Origin: Pestalotiopsis fici W106-1
Lineage: Eukaryota; Ascomycota; Sordariomycetes; Amphisphaeriales; Sporocadaceae
Direction of reading: 5' to 3'
Length of the DNA: 64,000 nt
NCBI RefSeq assembly: GCF_000516985.1
Contig: NW_006917096.1
Location: 124,001-188,000 of the forward strand
Shown: positions 45,575 to 58,142 of the stretch, piece after piece
Layout of the letters: each line of letters opens with the position of its first letter
How positions within the stretch are numbered: position 1 is the first letter of the stretch
The notes under the pieces: model-generated
Told to the model about the DNA's origin: nothing
Seen by the model: the letters and a program-made list of their open reading frames with translations, nothing else
The model's database searches: none
Program-made: the position numbers and the translations under genes

Positions 45575-47479
45575 ATATGCGTGTGACGTCGTTCCTCTCA
45601 TGACATTGAACAAGTCAAATTGAGTATTGCCGATCCGAGAAACTCGAAACATCGGCGGAACTTCTAGAAAAGGTCTGCAGCCCTGATGAAGCAGTCAGCC
45701 CGTGATGTTTTGACTGTTGGCATGATATTGTCGACGTCTGCGAGAACAGGGGGAGACAGGTCTGCAATTCATCCCTGCTTACTGTATATTGCGATTGCAT
45801 AGAAATTGATATTGTGTTTTGGAGAAGGAAAGGATAGCTACGACGCTGAGGTAAGAAATCCATCATCCGCAGCTAATATGCACGCAAGCACGCAATATCC
45901 CACACCTGTTCCTTTATTGGCGCCGATAGAGTTGGCTCGGGCGTAGACTGAGTTCTCATGACGGAAGTCTCAACTCTGGTTGATTCTGATTGCTCGCCAG
46001 TCCAATTCATTGCTGCCTATCGTATCTGATTCCAAGGCTATTTCTTTTGCGAGTGTCTTGTCCAATCCATTATGAAGAAATGGACGATCTCTCGAGTAAG
46101 CGCAGGAGTGGAGTTGTTGGCAACCTCGTATAGTCGTCGACCTATCGTAATACGGAAAATGCCCTCCCCTCTTCAGGTGGAAACACAGAATTGAACAAAC
46201 GCATCACGACAAGAGAAATTCAAGCACGCCAGCGCGAAATCTTTGCAATACACAGCCTCACTCACAGGTGAGTCTCGGGCTTGGTAAGAGACAGTTGTTG
46301 ATTCTAGAATGCTTGGTATGTGGTTTTTGAATCATGAGGTGGGTTTTACAAACTATGCGGTGAAAGATGTCAACACCAAGAAGTCCCAAGCCAGGACAAG
46401 AAACAAAATAAGGAATCACAAGACGGACCGAGGAGCAACAGTGCCCGCGTTATTGAACTGGGCAAATTGCAGCGCGACTTGGGAAAACATTGGCAAATTA
46501 AACGTACCGTTATTCAATCTTGGCCGTTCCCCCAAATAATGGATGCCAACCGTTTTCCGTGTGACTGAACCGTTTTTGTGACACACTGACACTACACAAA
46601 AATGGCCAATCCCTGTCGTGCTATCACAATATGCAGGTACAGTACCACCTAGACCAGCGCCGGGGGTTTAGCGATTGGACTGATCTTGGCGCAAGATCTG
46701 GTAATCAGATTTTTGGTGCAATGTCACGGATAGAGAAGGAGTCTTGGCAAGCCGCAAAGTAATGGGAACTCTGGCGCAGGATTGTTTTGTTTTGGAGTGA
46801 GATTCGCAAAAAACTTGTTGTTGTGTTGTTCGATTTGCATAAGAATCCAGCAGAAACCCACTGAATAACTCTATCCTACTTTACACTCAGAAGATGTCCC
46901 TTTTAAGCTTATCCGCCTAGGACAGCATCGCCAGTGTCGAGGATCGAGGCTCGAACAGAAAAGAAGGAGAAAACGTAAAAAAGAAGCAGACCCCGGCTCC
47001 GTTGATTGGCTGCCAAGACTTTAGAGCAGGAATCTGTTCCACAAGCGCAGGTGTCACGACCCACCCAAGACCCAGCGCAGTCCAGGGACCAGCCCGCTAA
47101 GGGTGTCCACTGCCCGCTAACGGGGGGCTACTGCGTTCAATTATTGCCCAATGAACGGCCCACGGCGGCCATGGGCAGAGGCAATGATGCGCTGCCAACT
47201 CTCCATACTCAATCTCACACCTTCAAATCTGCGACAGGACAGGCGCTACCTAGGCCAAGCAGAGGTACATTACCGTATTGGACTGGATTGGATCCGGTCG
47301 GCGCGAGAGGAACCACCCTAGGGCCCCCCCAGCAGTTTGTTCCCAGTAGTTCCACCCCTCGAAAAGGGAACCGAATGATCTTGAATTAAAGCACTGCTCC
47401 CGCCTGTTGCGCTCTGCCTTGGAGATCGATTCTTCTCATCAGTCACTCCTTCAACTCCGAAGTCTTGAGCCCGCTGCGT

Positions 47480-47512
47480 TCGTGTGTGTGTGTTGTGTGT
47501 TTTTGTGGTGTT
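47480..47512 (+). repeat. Short GT-rich tract
   Basis: Alternating GTGTGT followed by TTTTTGTGGTG, about 300 bp upstream of the GH72 start codon. Confidence 0.5.
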
Positions 47513-47805
47513 CTTTGACCCACGTTCTTTCCCTCACTTCTTTGGAAACCATCAACAATCGTTTCAAGGCTTTTGCCCGCTGTTTTCTCGTCGCTCCCTC
47601 GCAAGCAACCAAAAGCTAAAAACTGTTGCATTATTTCTCCCGTTGTAATCAAGACACTCGACGCCCATCACATCTTGGTACTTGGATATCCAGACGAGTT
47701 GATCCCGATCGGACAGTACCAGCGGACCAGATCAAACAAAAGATCATAGACAAACAAAAAGACGCTCCCGCCCTTATAGCTATCTCAACTAATAACACTC
47801 TAAAC

Positions 47806-49490
47806 ATGCTTGTAAGTCCATTGGTTCCCAGACTTCATGGGCCGCATCCCGCGCGGTACAGCGGTTCAGACGGCTCAGCCAATCCTCCCGCGCACGGCAA
47901 GCAGGTGCTTGCTTGGCAGCGAGCCTAGCCACGTGCACAATAACATGATCATATCGATATAATGGTTTTGGGAACGCATGACTAATGGCCTATATAGCTT
48001 CAATCCACTCTTGTCGCCTTGGGCGCAACTCTTGCTGCCGCTGTGCCCACCCTGACCGTCGAAGGTAACCGTTTCGTCAACGCCGACAGCGGCGATGAGT
48101 TCCAGGTCGTTGGTATGGCTTACCAGATCGGTGGCAGCTCTGGCTACGATCCCAGCCATGGCAAGGACCCCCTCTCTGACGCCGCGACCTGCAAGCGTGA
48201 CGCTGCTCTGCTCCAGGTGCTCGGTATCAACACCATCCGTGTTTACAACTTGAGCCCTGACATCAACCACGATGAGTGCGCCAGTATCTTCAACAAGGCC
48301 GGCATGTACATGATCATCGATGTCAACTCCCCTCTGGTCGGCGAGTCCCTCAACTCTGAGCTTCCCTGGGAGTCTTACTACGCCGCCTACCTCAACCGCA
48401 CTTTTGCGATTGTCGACAACTTCAAGAACTACCCCAACCTCCTCGGATTCTTCTCTGGAAACGAGGTCATCTCCAGCGTTGACCAGGGTAGCACTGCTCC
48501 ACCCTACATCCGTGCCGTCACCCGCGACCTGAAGAACTACATCAAGAACCACGCCGACCGTTCCATCCCCGTCGGTTACTCGGCTGCTGACGTTCGTGAT
48601 GTTCTTGAGGACAGCTGGAACTACTTCCAGTGCTCCATTGAGGATGAGGAGGATGACATTTCCCGCGCCGACATGTTTGCCCTGAACAGCTACTCCTGGT
48701 GCGGCGAAAGCTCCTACACCGAGTCTGGCTACGACCAGCTCGTCGCCATGTTCAAGTCCAGCTCTATTCCAGTCTTCTACTCCGAGTTCGGTTGCAACAC
48801 CCCTAGCCCGCGTGTTTTCACCGAGATTCAGTCCATCTACGGCTCGGACATGATGGGTGTCTTCAGCGGTGGTGTCGTCTATGAGTTTGCTCAGGAGGCC
48901 AACAACTACGGACTTGCCACTGTCAACGATGACGGCTCCGTTGAGCTCCTTTCCGACTACAACACCCTCAAGGACCAGTACTCTCAGGTTGACTGGACTA
49001 CCGTCCAGAGCGTCAAGGCCAGCAGCACCAGCGTCACTCCTCCCACTTGCAGCTCCGGCTTGATCAGCGATGATGGCTTCAGCAACAACTTCACTCTCCC
49101 TGATGTCCCTCCTGGAGCTCAGGACATTATTGACAACGGTGTTGGTGGCATTGTTGGCCAGATTGTCGACATTGACGACTACTCCTTCGACTACACCGTC
49201 TCGGATGTTGATGGCAACGTAAGTGAAATGTCAGCTTTGCCCACGCTTAGTGTACCTTGCTAACAAATATCCCATAGACTCTGAGCCTCGAGGTTACCGC
49301 TCTTGCCGATGATGCCGTCAACGTTGTTGGCACCAACACTGGCTCGACTGGCTCCAGCAGCAGCGGCAACGGCACTAGCACTGGCAGCAGCGGCACCAAC
49401 AGCACCGAGAACGCTGGCTTCAGACTTGGAGGTAACACTGCTGCCGTGGCTCTGCCTGTTTTGGTCGCGGCGATGGCTGCCGCCTTTTAA
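47806..49490 (+). CDS. gel: GPI-anchored beta-1,3-glucanosyltransferase, GH72
   Basis: Three exons, 47806-47811 (6 nt), 47998-49218 and 49278-49490, encode 479 residues. The enzyme cuts beta-1,3-glucan and rejoins it to extend wall chains (Gas/Gel/Phr family). The signal peptide is MLLQSTLVALGATLAAAVP. Catalytic glutamates lie in FFSGNEVISS (acid/base, near residue 157) and FYSEFGCNTP (nucleophile, near residue 264). Other landmarks are FQVVGMAYQIGGSSGYDP and GVFSGGVVYEFAQEANNYG. There is no cysteine-rich CBM43/X8 domain, so it belongs to the short Gel1 group. The C-terminus has a Ser/Gly-rich linker (GSTGSSSSGNGTSTGSSG) and a hydrophobic tail (AVALPVLVAAMAAAF) for GPI attachment. Codon use is strongly C-ending, pointing to high expression. 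Confidence 0.96.
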
Positions 49491-49802
49491 GTAGGATCAG
49501 GCGGGTAAAGAGGGAGAGATTAGACATGATTTTGTTTTCGGTTATGCGAGCCTTGTCTTGTTTATATATATGATACTCCATCATACTATTTTTTTCACGC
49601 AGAATAGATGATATTGATGCCAACAAGAGGAAGAGAAGAAAAAAATGCGATACCCATTTAAATTTCTTAATCCCGTGCAAACAGACCGAGCTTTACAAGT
49701 GGCCTTGTCTTGATTATATCATAGCCTGTTCGTGATTTTCGATTTATTCAAGCTCTAATATCAAGAGACATGTCCCCACAGGTTGCTTGACACCCGGTCT
49801 CT
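49491..49802. other. Intergenic between convergent genes
   Basis: A 312-bp shared 3' region; AT-rich, nothing recognised. Confidence 0.5.
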
Positions 49803-50529
49803 CTAATGCGCATCACATGAATCGCCCAACCCGTCAATCCCGTCGCTAGGCACCGGCGTGACAAGAAGCCTCGACGGGCCAATGTAGGCCTGAAATCGTC
49901 CATTGGGATTGGGTCGCTCGTTCTGCCACTCTATTTCCTCGGCCGATATGTAGTGGGTGGCGGCTTGATAGGTCTCGCCGTCAAAGACTCGGAGAATGGC
50001 ACCGTCGCTTCCGTCTGGTCCGATTTGTTTCCAGGAGACTGGGGTATATTTGTAAGTCTCGACATTATAAGTGAAAGGGCGGATGCGTTTAATGGGTCAT
50101 GGACGGCGAGAATACTGAAAGAGGGGGTGAATCAATTCTTTCTTGCTCCCCAAATACATACATTGCATAGTGTCTAGTAAACACATGGTTGCCGGTAAGC
50201 TTCCGAGGATCTGGTAGCTGTCCATGGTGCCGTAGCACGCTGTGACGGTGTCGGGGCCGGCTTTGAAGGTCAAGGAGAAGCTGTGATGCGAAAGGGACGA
50301 GGATTAGCGAAACTCTTTGGTTTAGTATGAGGCAGCTTTGTGGGTGTAGGGGGTTTTTTGTGTCTTTGCATGATATGGATGAACTTTACTGTGACGTGCT
50401 CCCGTGCGGCGTTGCGGCCGCGACGAGATCGACAATGGACCATTGCGTGTCGTTGTAAGCCCCGTCTCTGGCCTTGACGCATCCCATGAGCAAGACGGCA
50501 GCGATTAGGGGGCAGAAAGTGGTCCTCAT
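49803..50529 (-). CDS. Secreted protein of unknown function
   Basis: Proposed exons 50529-50390, 50280-50162 and 50038-49803 encode 164 residues. The signal peptide is MRTTFCPLIAAVLLMGCVKA. The mature part contains FSLTFKAGPDTVTACYGTMD, then SYQILGSLPATMCLLDT, and in the last exon SWKQIGPDGSDGAILRVFDG and THYISAEEIEW, ending with SLLVTP-like sequence and GLGDSCDAH. Three cysteines are present in the mature part. The second intron (GTATGT...CCCCAG) is chosen because it alone keeps phase and avoids an in-frame TGA; its boundaries are less certain than the first. I do not recognise the family. Convergent with the GH72 gene; both are secretory, but no functional link is shown. Confidence 0.65.
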
Positions 50530-51297
50530 GTTGGCTATGTTTTCAAAAATGCCTGCAAAGAAAATACGGGGTACTGTGGTTGGAGAATGTAGAGGATATA
50601 TTGATATATGTATAAGAGCACAGATGGAAGGAAAATGTAAACACGAACCAACGGACTGCTTCCTGTACCTCTTCACGGACCTTGAACTCTGTTCCCGTAA
50701 CACCATATCAAACGCAGCCTTCGGGCCACGGATGTTTTCACTACAATATGAACTTCATTTCATTTATTGGTTACCAGCTGAATATTGAAGGATATTGATA
50801 CACGTGGCACAATAATATATGGATTTTATTATTGTCTGACTAGATGCTCCAGTAATATATCCCATATCTGTTGATTTATTTCAGAAAAAGGTGCATAGCC
50901 TCAAGATTGTCAAGATCATGTCCTACTGCTGACATGACTGACATGTCACGATACAGGTCGTTCAAGATGCAATCTCGGCTTCATGTCGCATGGCATCTCT
51001 ATTCCGGGCCGGAAAGATGCTTGGCTCTACTTTTAATGTCATTTACGTGTAATGTTCTCATTTGCTACTTGAGCATCAATGAAACGATACTGCTCAGTCT
51101 TATGCGAAAGATAGCACACATTGTTTGATTAGTACAACGTTTGACAAGCCCGAAGATGAGACAAACTTGTCTTGTAGTATTTTCTGGCGCTCTATATCGC
51201 AACAAGGCTGTCTCTTCGAGCTTTCTCCCTGTCGGGGAGAGGAGCTGCGATATGTTTTGTCCTCAAAATTCAGCCATATAGAACATAAATTCAAAGC
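50530..51297. other. Intergenic
   Basis: Promoter of the secreted protein and 3' side of the queuosine-salvage gene; AT-rich with no supported gene. Confidence 0.45.
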
Positions 51298-52676
51298 TTA
51301 ATACCAGATACTCCTTGTCCGGTGATGAGGTACCGTCTCTTTACCCTGCGCCTCCAACTGCTTCATGGTATCATACAAAAAGAAGTCTATAAGAATGGCA
51401 TTTACCTTGGCCTCGGGATGTTCTCGCTTGATCTCTCTTCTGATCAGCTCGACACACCAAATACTACACGCTTGAGGAATGTTAGTCGAGCAACATGCCC
51501 AGAAAAGTATTCAGATCATACCTCTGAGTTGCAATTCAAAGCGGCTCCCGCTCTCAATCATGTCTTTGTGGTCGATCAATGTATGCAGAGGCGGACTATA
51601 GCCTATGCAGCCAAGACTGGCCAGGATCTGAGGCACGCGATAGTCGGCAAACATGGTGATCTTGTCAATGTCCTGGAACTCGCCCCAGGACTCGCCATTA
51701 AAGCATGCCCATAGATCTGCAACAAAGATCTGCGCCCGCTTGAGCAGGCGGACGGGTTTCTTGCGGCCTTCGAATGGATGCTCATCTCGAAAGCAGATAA
51801 AGTCGCTTGCCAGGTTATTGACCAGCCTTGCCGCAGAGTTCTTGCCCGAGGCAATCAAGTTGGTAATGCTACACGAGTATTTCTGTGGAACCACCCCCAG
51901 ATCATGCGTTGGCTTGCGTCCGGACGGCTTCATGCAGGAAGGGTATACGGATAGGGGCCTGCTTGACTCACCTCGTACAAGACTTGACCGGCCTCCCTCA
52001 AACATGTCAATCGTGCTTCCAGAAGGGGAATTTCCTCTTCGGTGCACGACCTAAAGACGTGCCGCAGAGAGTCGAGTGTGCACTCTTCCTCGTCCTGCCA
52101 ATAGTGAGGGTCGAGAATGGGAATTCCTGGTAGATTGGTTAACCCCTGACGTCTGGCAGCACGAGCGAGGAGCAATTTCCCAGGTAACGGCATTTGATTT
52201 GCAATTGCCTCCCGATCATTGATTGACCTTTGCCCAGGAGATTTGACAGGTCAAATTTACCCACCTTCATCCAATGCGCGCTGGATCGAGGCGACCAAGC
52301 TCCAGTAGCCCGTCCACCTCTTGTCCCGATACTCTACTGCGAACCTCTCCTCTTCAGGCCTCAAGGACCAAAAGGAAAAGTTCAAGAGATCCATAACAAA
52401 GATAAAGGCCACGGTCGTCTCATCCTTGGCCTTGGGGTGCAGCTCGTGCTCGGCCCAGGTAGCCGTGGAATACTCCTTTTCCTGCATCTGCTGGTGAATG
52501 AGGGCGGCGGCGTTCTTGGTGGCGCGCATGTCGACGGCCACGTCAATGGCGTTGTCATAGACATACTCGGCCCCCTCGAGCACGCCGGTTTCGGGTTCAT
52601 CCTCGACGGTGAGCTTGCCCTGAATATGCTGGCGGAGCAGCTCGAGCAGTTCCGGATCAGCCTCGTCGTCCGACAT
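51298..52676 (-). CDS. QNG1: Queuosine 5'-phosphate N-glycosylase/hydrolase (queuosine salvage, DUF2419)
   Basis: Four exons, 52676-52265, 52126-51972, 51882-51522 and 51470-51298, encode 366 residues. The family (human C9orf64/QNG1) frees the queuine base from queuosine 5'-phosphate so that it can be put into tRNA. Landmarks are VMDLLNFSFW followed by EYRDKRWTGYWSLVASIQRA, LDPHYWQDEEE, LYEKYSCSITNLIASGKNS, RAQIFVADLWACFNGESWGE, DIDKITMFADYRVPQIL (with conserved acidic residues and DYRVPQ) and ACSIWCVELIRREIKRE near the end. The N-terminus taken is MSDDEADPELL; an upstream frame extension begins with GTG and is not used. Presence of this gene implies the fungus can recycle queuine, which eukaryotes cannot make. 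Confidence 0.93.
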
Positions 52677-54548
52677 TTTACGTTGGTTGTGACGAGCGAA
52701 AAGGTTTCCCACTCAAGACAAAAAAAAAAGGTCAATTGAGTTTGGCAAAGTTTGGCCGACGAGGCTGGGTACGGTAAGCTTTGGTGTCGAGTTCCAAGAA
52801 AAATAATTTCGAGATGCAGGGACGATGCAGGACGTTGGAGGAGAATATGTAGTGTGTTGATTTTGAGCGAAGAAAAGGGTCGGTGAAAGGCACTTGGTCA
52901 GGGGACCTCTCATTAGTGAGGTACTACTACATATTACTACATACTTCTACTGACCAAAAAATTTCTCGTAAAAAAAGGTGCAAAAGACTGAAATGAACTT
53001 GGATGGTCCATTGAGGATCTTCAATCAAATCTCGCGATGAGATTGGTCTACATACAACCTCACCATGTACGACCCTGGATCTACACAATTTTGTGTTGTC
53101 GGTCTCACCATAATGAGGGGCTCCGCGGGGTGCCTCACAGATTGACTCTGGAGAGTGCTGTGCAGCCCCTGGCCTCTAGCAGTTGGCACAGGCCAGTCAA
53201 TAGCATCTCGGCGCTGCCCATAGTGTGGAGTTTGTCACCAGGTTACTTTAACGGCCGCACGGTATGTGCCAGGTCCACCAAATCATCCGAGCTACGATTG
53301 CGTATCTGTAACAATTGATTTGATGACAAAGATCGGTCTACTGTTTCTTTTGAGGTAGATAATTGATTTATTCGCGCAGATATGCATTCCATAATAATGA
53401 AAATAAAGTCTTTGTTGGTGACTTTTGTATACAAGCAGAGTTTATTGGCACTAGCAACGGGCCACAGCCCATTAGGTATTGTCCTAAACCATAATTTTGC
53501 GATCCAACTATTCCTGCCGGTATATCAGACCCGAATCATTCCTCTGGCTTTGTACTAAATCTCTTGAGACGATACCAGGCTACGCAAAGGTCATCAAGGC
53601 TGATTCGATTTTGAGGCATTCGAATTGGTTTCTTTCGCCGTGACGAGAAGATGCATGCCGACTCGTGGTAATTCATGGTATGCTCAAAGAAAGACGAGAT
53701 ACAAAAGAGCCTCGTGAATAGTGATACAATGAACTGGTCGTTACTCTTGTTCATTTTTGCTCCCATGACGTAAATAGGGAATTGCCAGGCTAGGGTTGAC
53801 CTACATAGTATCAAGCAGGCATACGAAGCTGATCATTGCCCACCATATCAGTACATAGTATGTCCGTGAGGTTTAGCCTATTCACTATTCGACACCACGA
53901 AGTAGCCCAGCCAACTCCAAACAGACCGGAATACGGGATGAGATAGACAACATTGCTGTCCTCGAGTATTATACGAAGTATGCAAATGTGTGCCAACACC
54001 GTCTTGCCAAATACAAAAACCATCTGAGAGACATTGATGGTTTGTATGGGTAGTACGCTAGAGCCAAAAAGGAATAGCTACCAGCATCGAGAATGAACTA
54101 CAAGTCTTTCTGGTTCTTGGTCCAAAACATGAAGCTGACCTCGGATGGGTGATGCCCAGGTGATGGATGCTACCAGCTAGAGAGCCGCTAGAGGTACCAC
54201 TTTTCAGTGGTTTTAGGTGGGTAGGTACGTAATTGCAAGGCATGGATTTCGCCCATGTGGGTGCTGCTCAAAACTGAAGCTTGCAGCTACCAGGTACCCC
54301 ATTAGCGTCACTGTGGCGCACCTAAGCGACGACTTGAGAGGTTGATTCCGCAGGCATTCAGACACTGGACGTGAGACTTGCTTCATTCATTCATTACTAC
54401 CTTGCAGACGCCAACAACAGCCCGGAAAACTCAGGCTTGCATTTTACAACCGCGACTACAAAAACATTACACCTCGCGCACGTCTCTAAACCCTCCCTCC
54501 ACCATATGCATCTTCGATATCCGCCTTCGTGACCATACGTAGCCCACC
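52677..54548. other. Intergenic, 1.9 kb
   Basis: Divergent promoters of QNG1 and UBA2. Several short open frames (53037-54243) have no recognisable pattern. No repeat or RNA gene was recognised. Confidence 0.4.
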
Positions 54549-56953
54549 ATGGCGGCGCCTGCTACTCCAGCTACGCTGAACCGCGATAGCTTCAACCGCC
54601 AGTCGCTCGGCGTCTCCCTCAATGCAACCGTCAAAGAGGTGAGTCTTGTCCTTTTCTTTCATCGCTTCGCGGCACGGCGCATATGCAATCGTGTTTGCGC
54701 TCGCAGACCTGCATGTCTTTCATCCAACACTGTCTAGCGGCTGCCCAGAGCCCACCTGCGAGAAACATTACACCTTGGGTCCCATCACATACGTTGCGCC
54801 CGGGCTCCCCAATCTTTGAAAGTGATTCTCAGGACAAGCCCTGGCTTTGGGATGATACCTCCAAGACCACTCAACTCTGCCTATTCCATCATGCGACTCT
54901 AGAGACACGATGGATCTGTTTGAATGCGGCGCATCTTTGGTGGTCTTGCTAACAAATGTCCCACAGGCCAAGGTCCTCATGGTAGGAGCAGGCGGCATTG
55001 GCTGCGAACTGCTCAAGAACCTCGTCCTTTCCGGATTTGGGGAGGTACACGTCGTCGATCTCGATACGATTGATCTCAGCAACCTGAACCGACAATTCTT
55101 ATTCCGACACGAACACATCAAGAAGTCAAAAGCAGAGGTATGACGCACGCAAGCAAGGCAGGACTTAGAGAGAATGGACATATGGGTGGTATATTGACAT
55201 TTGCACTGTAGGTCGCAAAAGAGGCTGCGCAAGTCTTCAATCCGAACGTCAAAATCATCCCTTACTTCGCAAACATTAAAGATTCCCAATTCAACCTGGA
55301 GTGGTTTCGCAGCTTCAAGCTCGTCTTCAACGCGCTGGACAACCTCGATGCTAGGCGACATGTCAATCGCATGTGTTTGGCTGCCAACATCCCTCTGATT
55401 GAGAGCGGTACGACGGGCTTCAACGGCCAAGTCCAGGTCATCAAGAAGGACGTCACTGCATGCTACGACTGCACAGCAAAGGATGTGCCCAAATCCTTCC
55501 CCGTTTGCACGATTCGAAGCACCCCGAGTCAACCAATACACTGCATCGTCTGGGCCAAGAGCTATCTTCTCAACGAAATCTTTGGTGTTAGCGAGGACGA
55601 AGCTGCCTTTGACCACTCAGAGGATGCCGACAATGCAAAGGAGATTGAGGAGCTCAAGAAAGAAGCTGCTGCTTTGAAGAGTATCCGAGAATCAGTAGGC
55701 ACGGCAGAATTTCCGCAATTGCTTTTCGACAAGGTCTTCAGTGCCGATATCAAGCGACTATGCTCCATGGAGGAAATGTGGAAGTCTCGAGAAAAGCCAA
55801 AGCCACTAGATTACGCAGAAATCAAGACCAATCTGCCCTCGATTGACGATGCGTTCCTCGAAGACGGCCAAAAGAAATGGTCCCTCGAGGAAAATGTTGC
55901 TGTCTTGAATCACAGCCTCGATCGGCTCAGCAAGCGTATAGCTGAGATGAAGAAGGAGCAAGAGAAGGGCGAGACTTCTGCTGCACCTACCATCAGCTTC
56001 GACAAGGATGACCCAGACACGCTCGACTTTGTGGCTGCAGCGGCAAACATCCGTGCTCACATCTTCAACATTGACCTCAAGACACGCTTTGATATCAAGC
56101 AGATGGCCGGCAACATCATCCCCGCTATTGCCACTACAAACGCCATTGTCGCTGGCTTGTGCGTGTTGGAATCATACAAGGTGCTGAAGGGAGATTACAA
56201 CGATGCCAAGGAGGTGTTCTTGACCCCGTTTGCGAACCAGAGATTGCTGGCACCTGATCGACCCCGTCCGCAAAACCCCGAGTGTCCCGTGTGCACTTCC
56301 TACTATACGGGCATCTACGTGGACTTGTCACGAGCCACCTTGAAGGATGTAGTTGAGGATTTTGTCAAGGGCCAGCTAGGCTACGGCGATAAGGAATTTT
56401 CCATCACAAGCGAGAGTGGTCTATTGTACGACCCCGATGAGACAGATCAGCTACCCAAGAAGCTGACAGATATTGGTATGCGATCTCGAACTTCAAAATC
56501 TGAATATTACACTGACAGTGTCTAGGCCTTACAACCGGCAGTTCCTTGACAATCGTTGACGAATCTGACGAGGACATCTTTGTCAATGTCGTCCTAGCTA
56601 TCCTTGAGTCGTAGGCTCCCATTACTCATCGTCTGTTGAATATGTATATTGACTCCATTTGTAGAAAGGAACCGCTTGGTGACAAAGCGATCAAAGGGCT
56701 TGAGCCGGACAAGGCACCGGCGATCCCGCACAAGCCCAAGAAGGAGCCGGCACCGGAGAGCAATGGCGTTGAGAAGACCAACGGCAAACATGCCCTGGAC
56801 GAGGATGTCACCACCAAGGACCTCAAGCGTCCCCGAACAGATGAGGCTGATGACCAACAATCTTCAGCCAAGAAGGCAAAAACTGCCGCAAAACCTGACG
56901 AGGACGATATTGTGGTTGTCGATGATGGCGGTGCCATTCTCATTGATGACTGA
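54549..56953 (+). CDS. UBA2: SUMO-activating enzyme subunit UBA2
   Basis: Five exons, 54549-54638, 54967-55137, 55212-56475, 56526-56610 and 56665-56953, encode 632 residues, close to yeast Uba2. This is the catalytic half of the Aos1-Uba2 E1 that adenylates SUMO and carries it as a thioester. The adenylation-site motif is [20 protein letters not shown], with [15 protein letters not shown]. Zinc ligands are in CYDCTAKD and later CPVCTSYY. The catalytic cysteine sits in [15 protein letters not shown] (near residue 185). The ubiquitin-fold domain follows ([20 protein letters not shown]). The tail has a basic nuclear signal ([21 protein letters not shown]) and a SUMO-interacting-like DDIVVVDD...AILIDD end. 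The first intron is long (328 bp). The stop lies 43 bp from the convergent SDR gene. Confidence 0.96.
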
Positions 56954-56996
56954 ACGATATAGGATTGTATTTCACCTTTGAGCACAACTCCCATTG

Positions 56997-58142
56997 CTAT
57001 GTAGCACTCAATCCGCCGTCCAAATTCAAGACGGTGTTGTGTGCATATGGGTTCTTGGCCAGAAAGGCTGCGGCATCTGCCACTTCCTCGGTTGTCCCGA
57101 AACGCCCCAAGGGAATGGAAGTAGAGAGATTGCCCTTCTGGTCTAACGCTGAGCAGTTGGTTGTATATTAATGACTTGTACTAAGCGAGGAGGATTGGTT
57201 TAAGGGGTGGCCATGACGGAGCCAACAACAAAAGAAGAAACCGCTGCAAGCGGTGGGTTGGGAATGAAAAAGATTTTGGGACTCACTTTGTGTCATTTCG
57301 GTCTGAATATACCCAGGCAGCAGGACATTGACTCGGATGCCGAATTGGCCAATCTCTGTGGCCAAAGATCGTGTTAGACCTAGAACGAACATAATGTCAC
57401 CGCGTTAGATAGTCATGTCAACAGAAGAGATCTATGGCCATTGACGAGAACTCACCAACAATTCCTGCTTTCGAGGCTGCATAGACACTGGCTCCACGTC
57501 CGCCCTTGATGGCCAGCAGGCTCGAAACATTAATGATACATCCTAGACGGTCGCTGTCAGTTCATGGAGCACGGCGGCGATGCCAGGAGGATTTACCTTT
57601 GGTCTTTTGCCTGATCATCCAGTTACTGATGGCCCCGCAGCCCTGTATGGTGCCCATGAGATTGGTGTTGATGATTTGTTGATACTTGTGAAATTCGCCC
57701 CTGAAAAGAAGCGAGTCCTGGGTTACGCCAGCTGCATTGACGAGTATATCGACTGGTCTTTTGGACTATACAATAGATTTGAGTAAACAAGGGATTTTAT
57801 ATTCACTTTTCTGTGCTCTAAACAGGAGCATAAACACAATAGCCTTTAAATCTCAACAAGTCTTAAGCTTACCTCTTTCAACTTATTGGTCAGTTCACCC
57901 CAGCCTTGGATCTCGCCCACGTCAAAAGCGTGAAGGCCGTGCGGGACCGACGGCTGCGTCGTCTCGCCCTTGTGCTCTGGAGAAGACGCAGAGAGACTGT
58001 CCAGGGCTGAGCGCAGCCGGCCCTCGTCACGACCGACGAGGGTGACTGATGCGCCCTCGGCGGCGAACCGGTGAGCAATGGCCAACCCAATGCCCCGGCT
58101 ACCACCTGTGATGACGGCGTGCTTGTTGAGGAGGCTGCGCAT
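56997..58142 (-). CDS. Short-chain dehydrogenase/reductase, 3-oxoacyl-ACP reductase (FabG) type
   Basis: Five exons, 58142-57873, 57765-57597, 57542-57456, 57379-57287 and 57148-56997, encode 256 residues. The NAD(P) motif is HAVITGGSRGIGLAIAHRF (TGxxxGIG). NAG-like LVNAAGVTQDSLLFR follows, then the catalytic INVSSLLAIKGGRGASVYAA with Ser and YxxxK (YAASKAG). RVNVLLPGYIQTEMTQT is the substrate loop, and the end is NLDGGLSAT. This is a classical SDR of FabG/Oar1 type. A mitochondrial type II fatty-acid role is possible, but there is no obvious leader peptide, so other oxidoreductase roles stay open. Tail-to-tail with UBA2 with only 43 bp between stop codons. Confidence 0.9.

Larger units (their letters stand above)
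44995..47805. other. Long intergenic region (2.8 kb)
   Basis: Upstream of both GUK1 and the GH72 gene. It contains a purine-rich tract near 45512-45574 and a GT-rich tract near 47480-47512. Open frames (46309-46539, 47006-47389) lack motifs; the latter begins with TTG. A long GH72 5' leader is possible. Confidence 0.4.

Noticed and set aside
47006..47389. 127-codon plus-strand open frame upstream of the GH72 gene
   Set aside because: Starts with TTG and lies in the probable GH72 promoter.
47875..48552. 225-codon minus-strand open frame
   Set aside because: Antisense to the GH72 catalytic domain, where C-ending codons suppress stops on the other strand.
54768..55616. 282-codon minus-strand open frame
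   Set aside because: It lies antisense to UBA2 exons and its first intron; the plus-strand reading is a clear UBA2, so this is a shadow.
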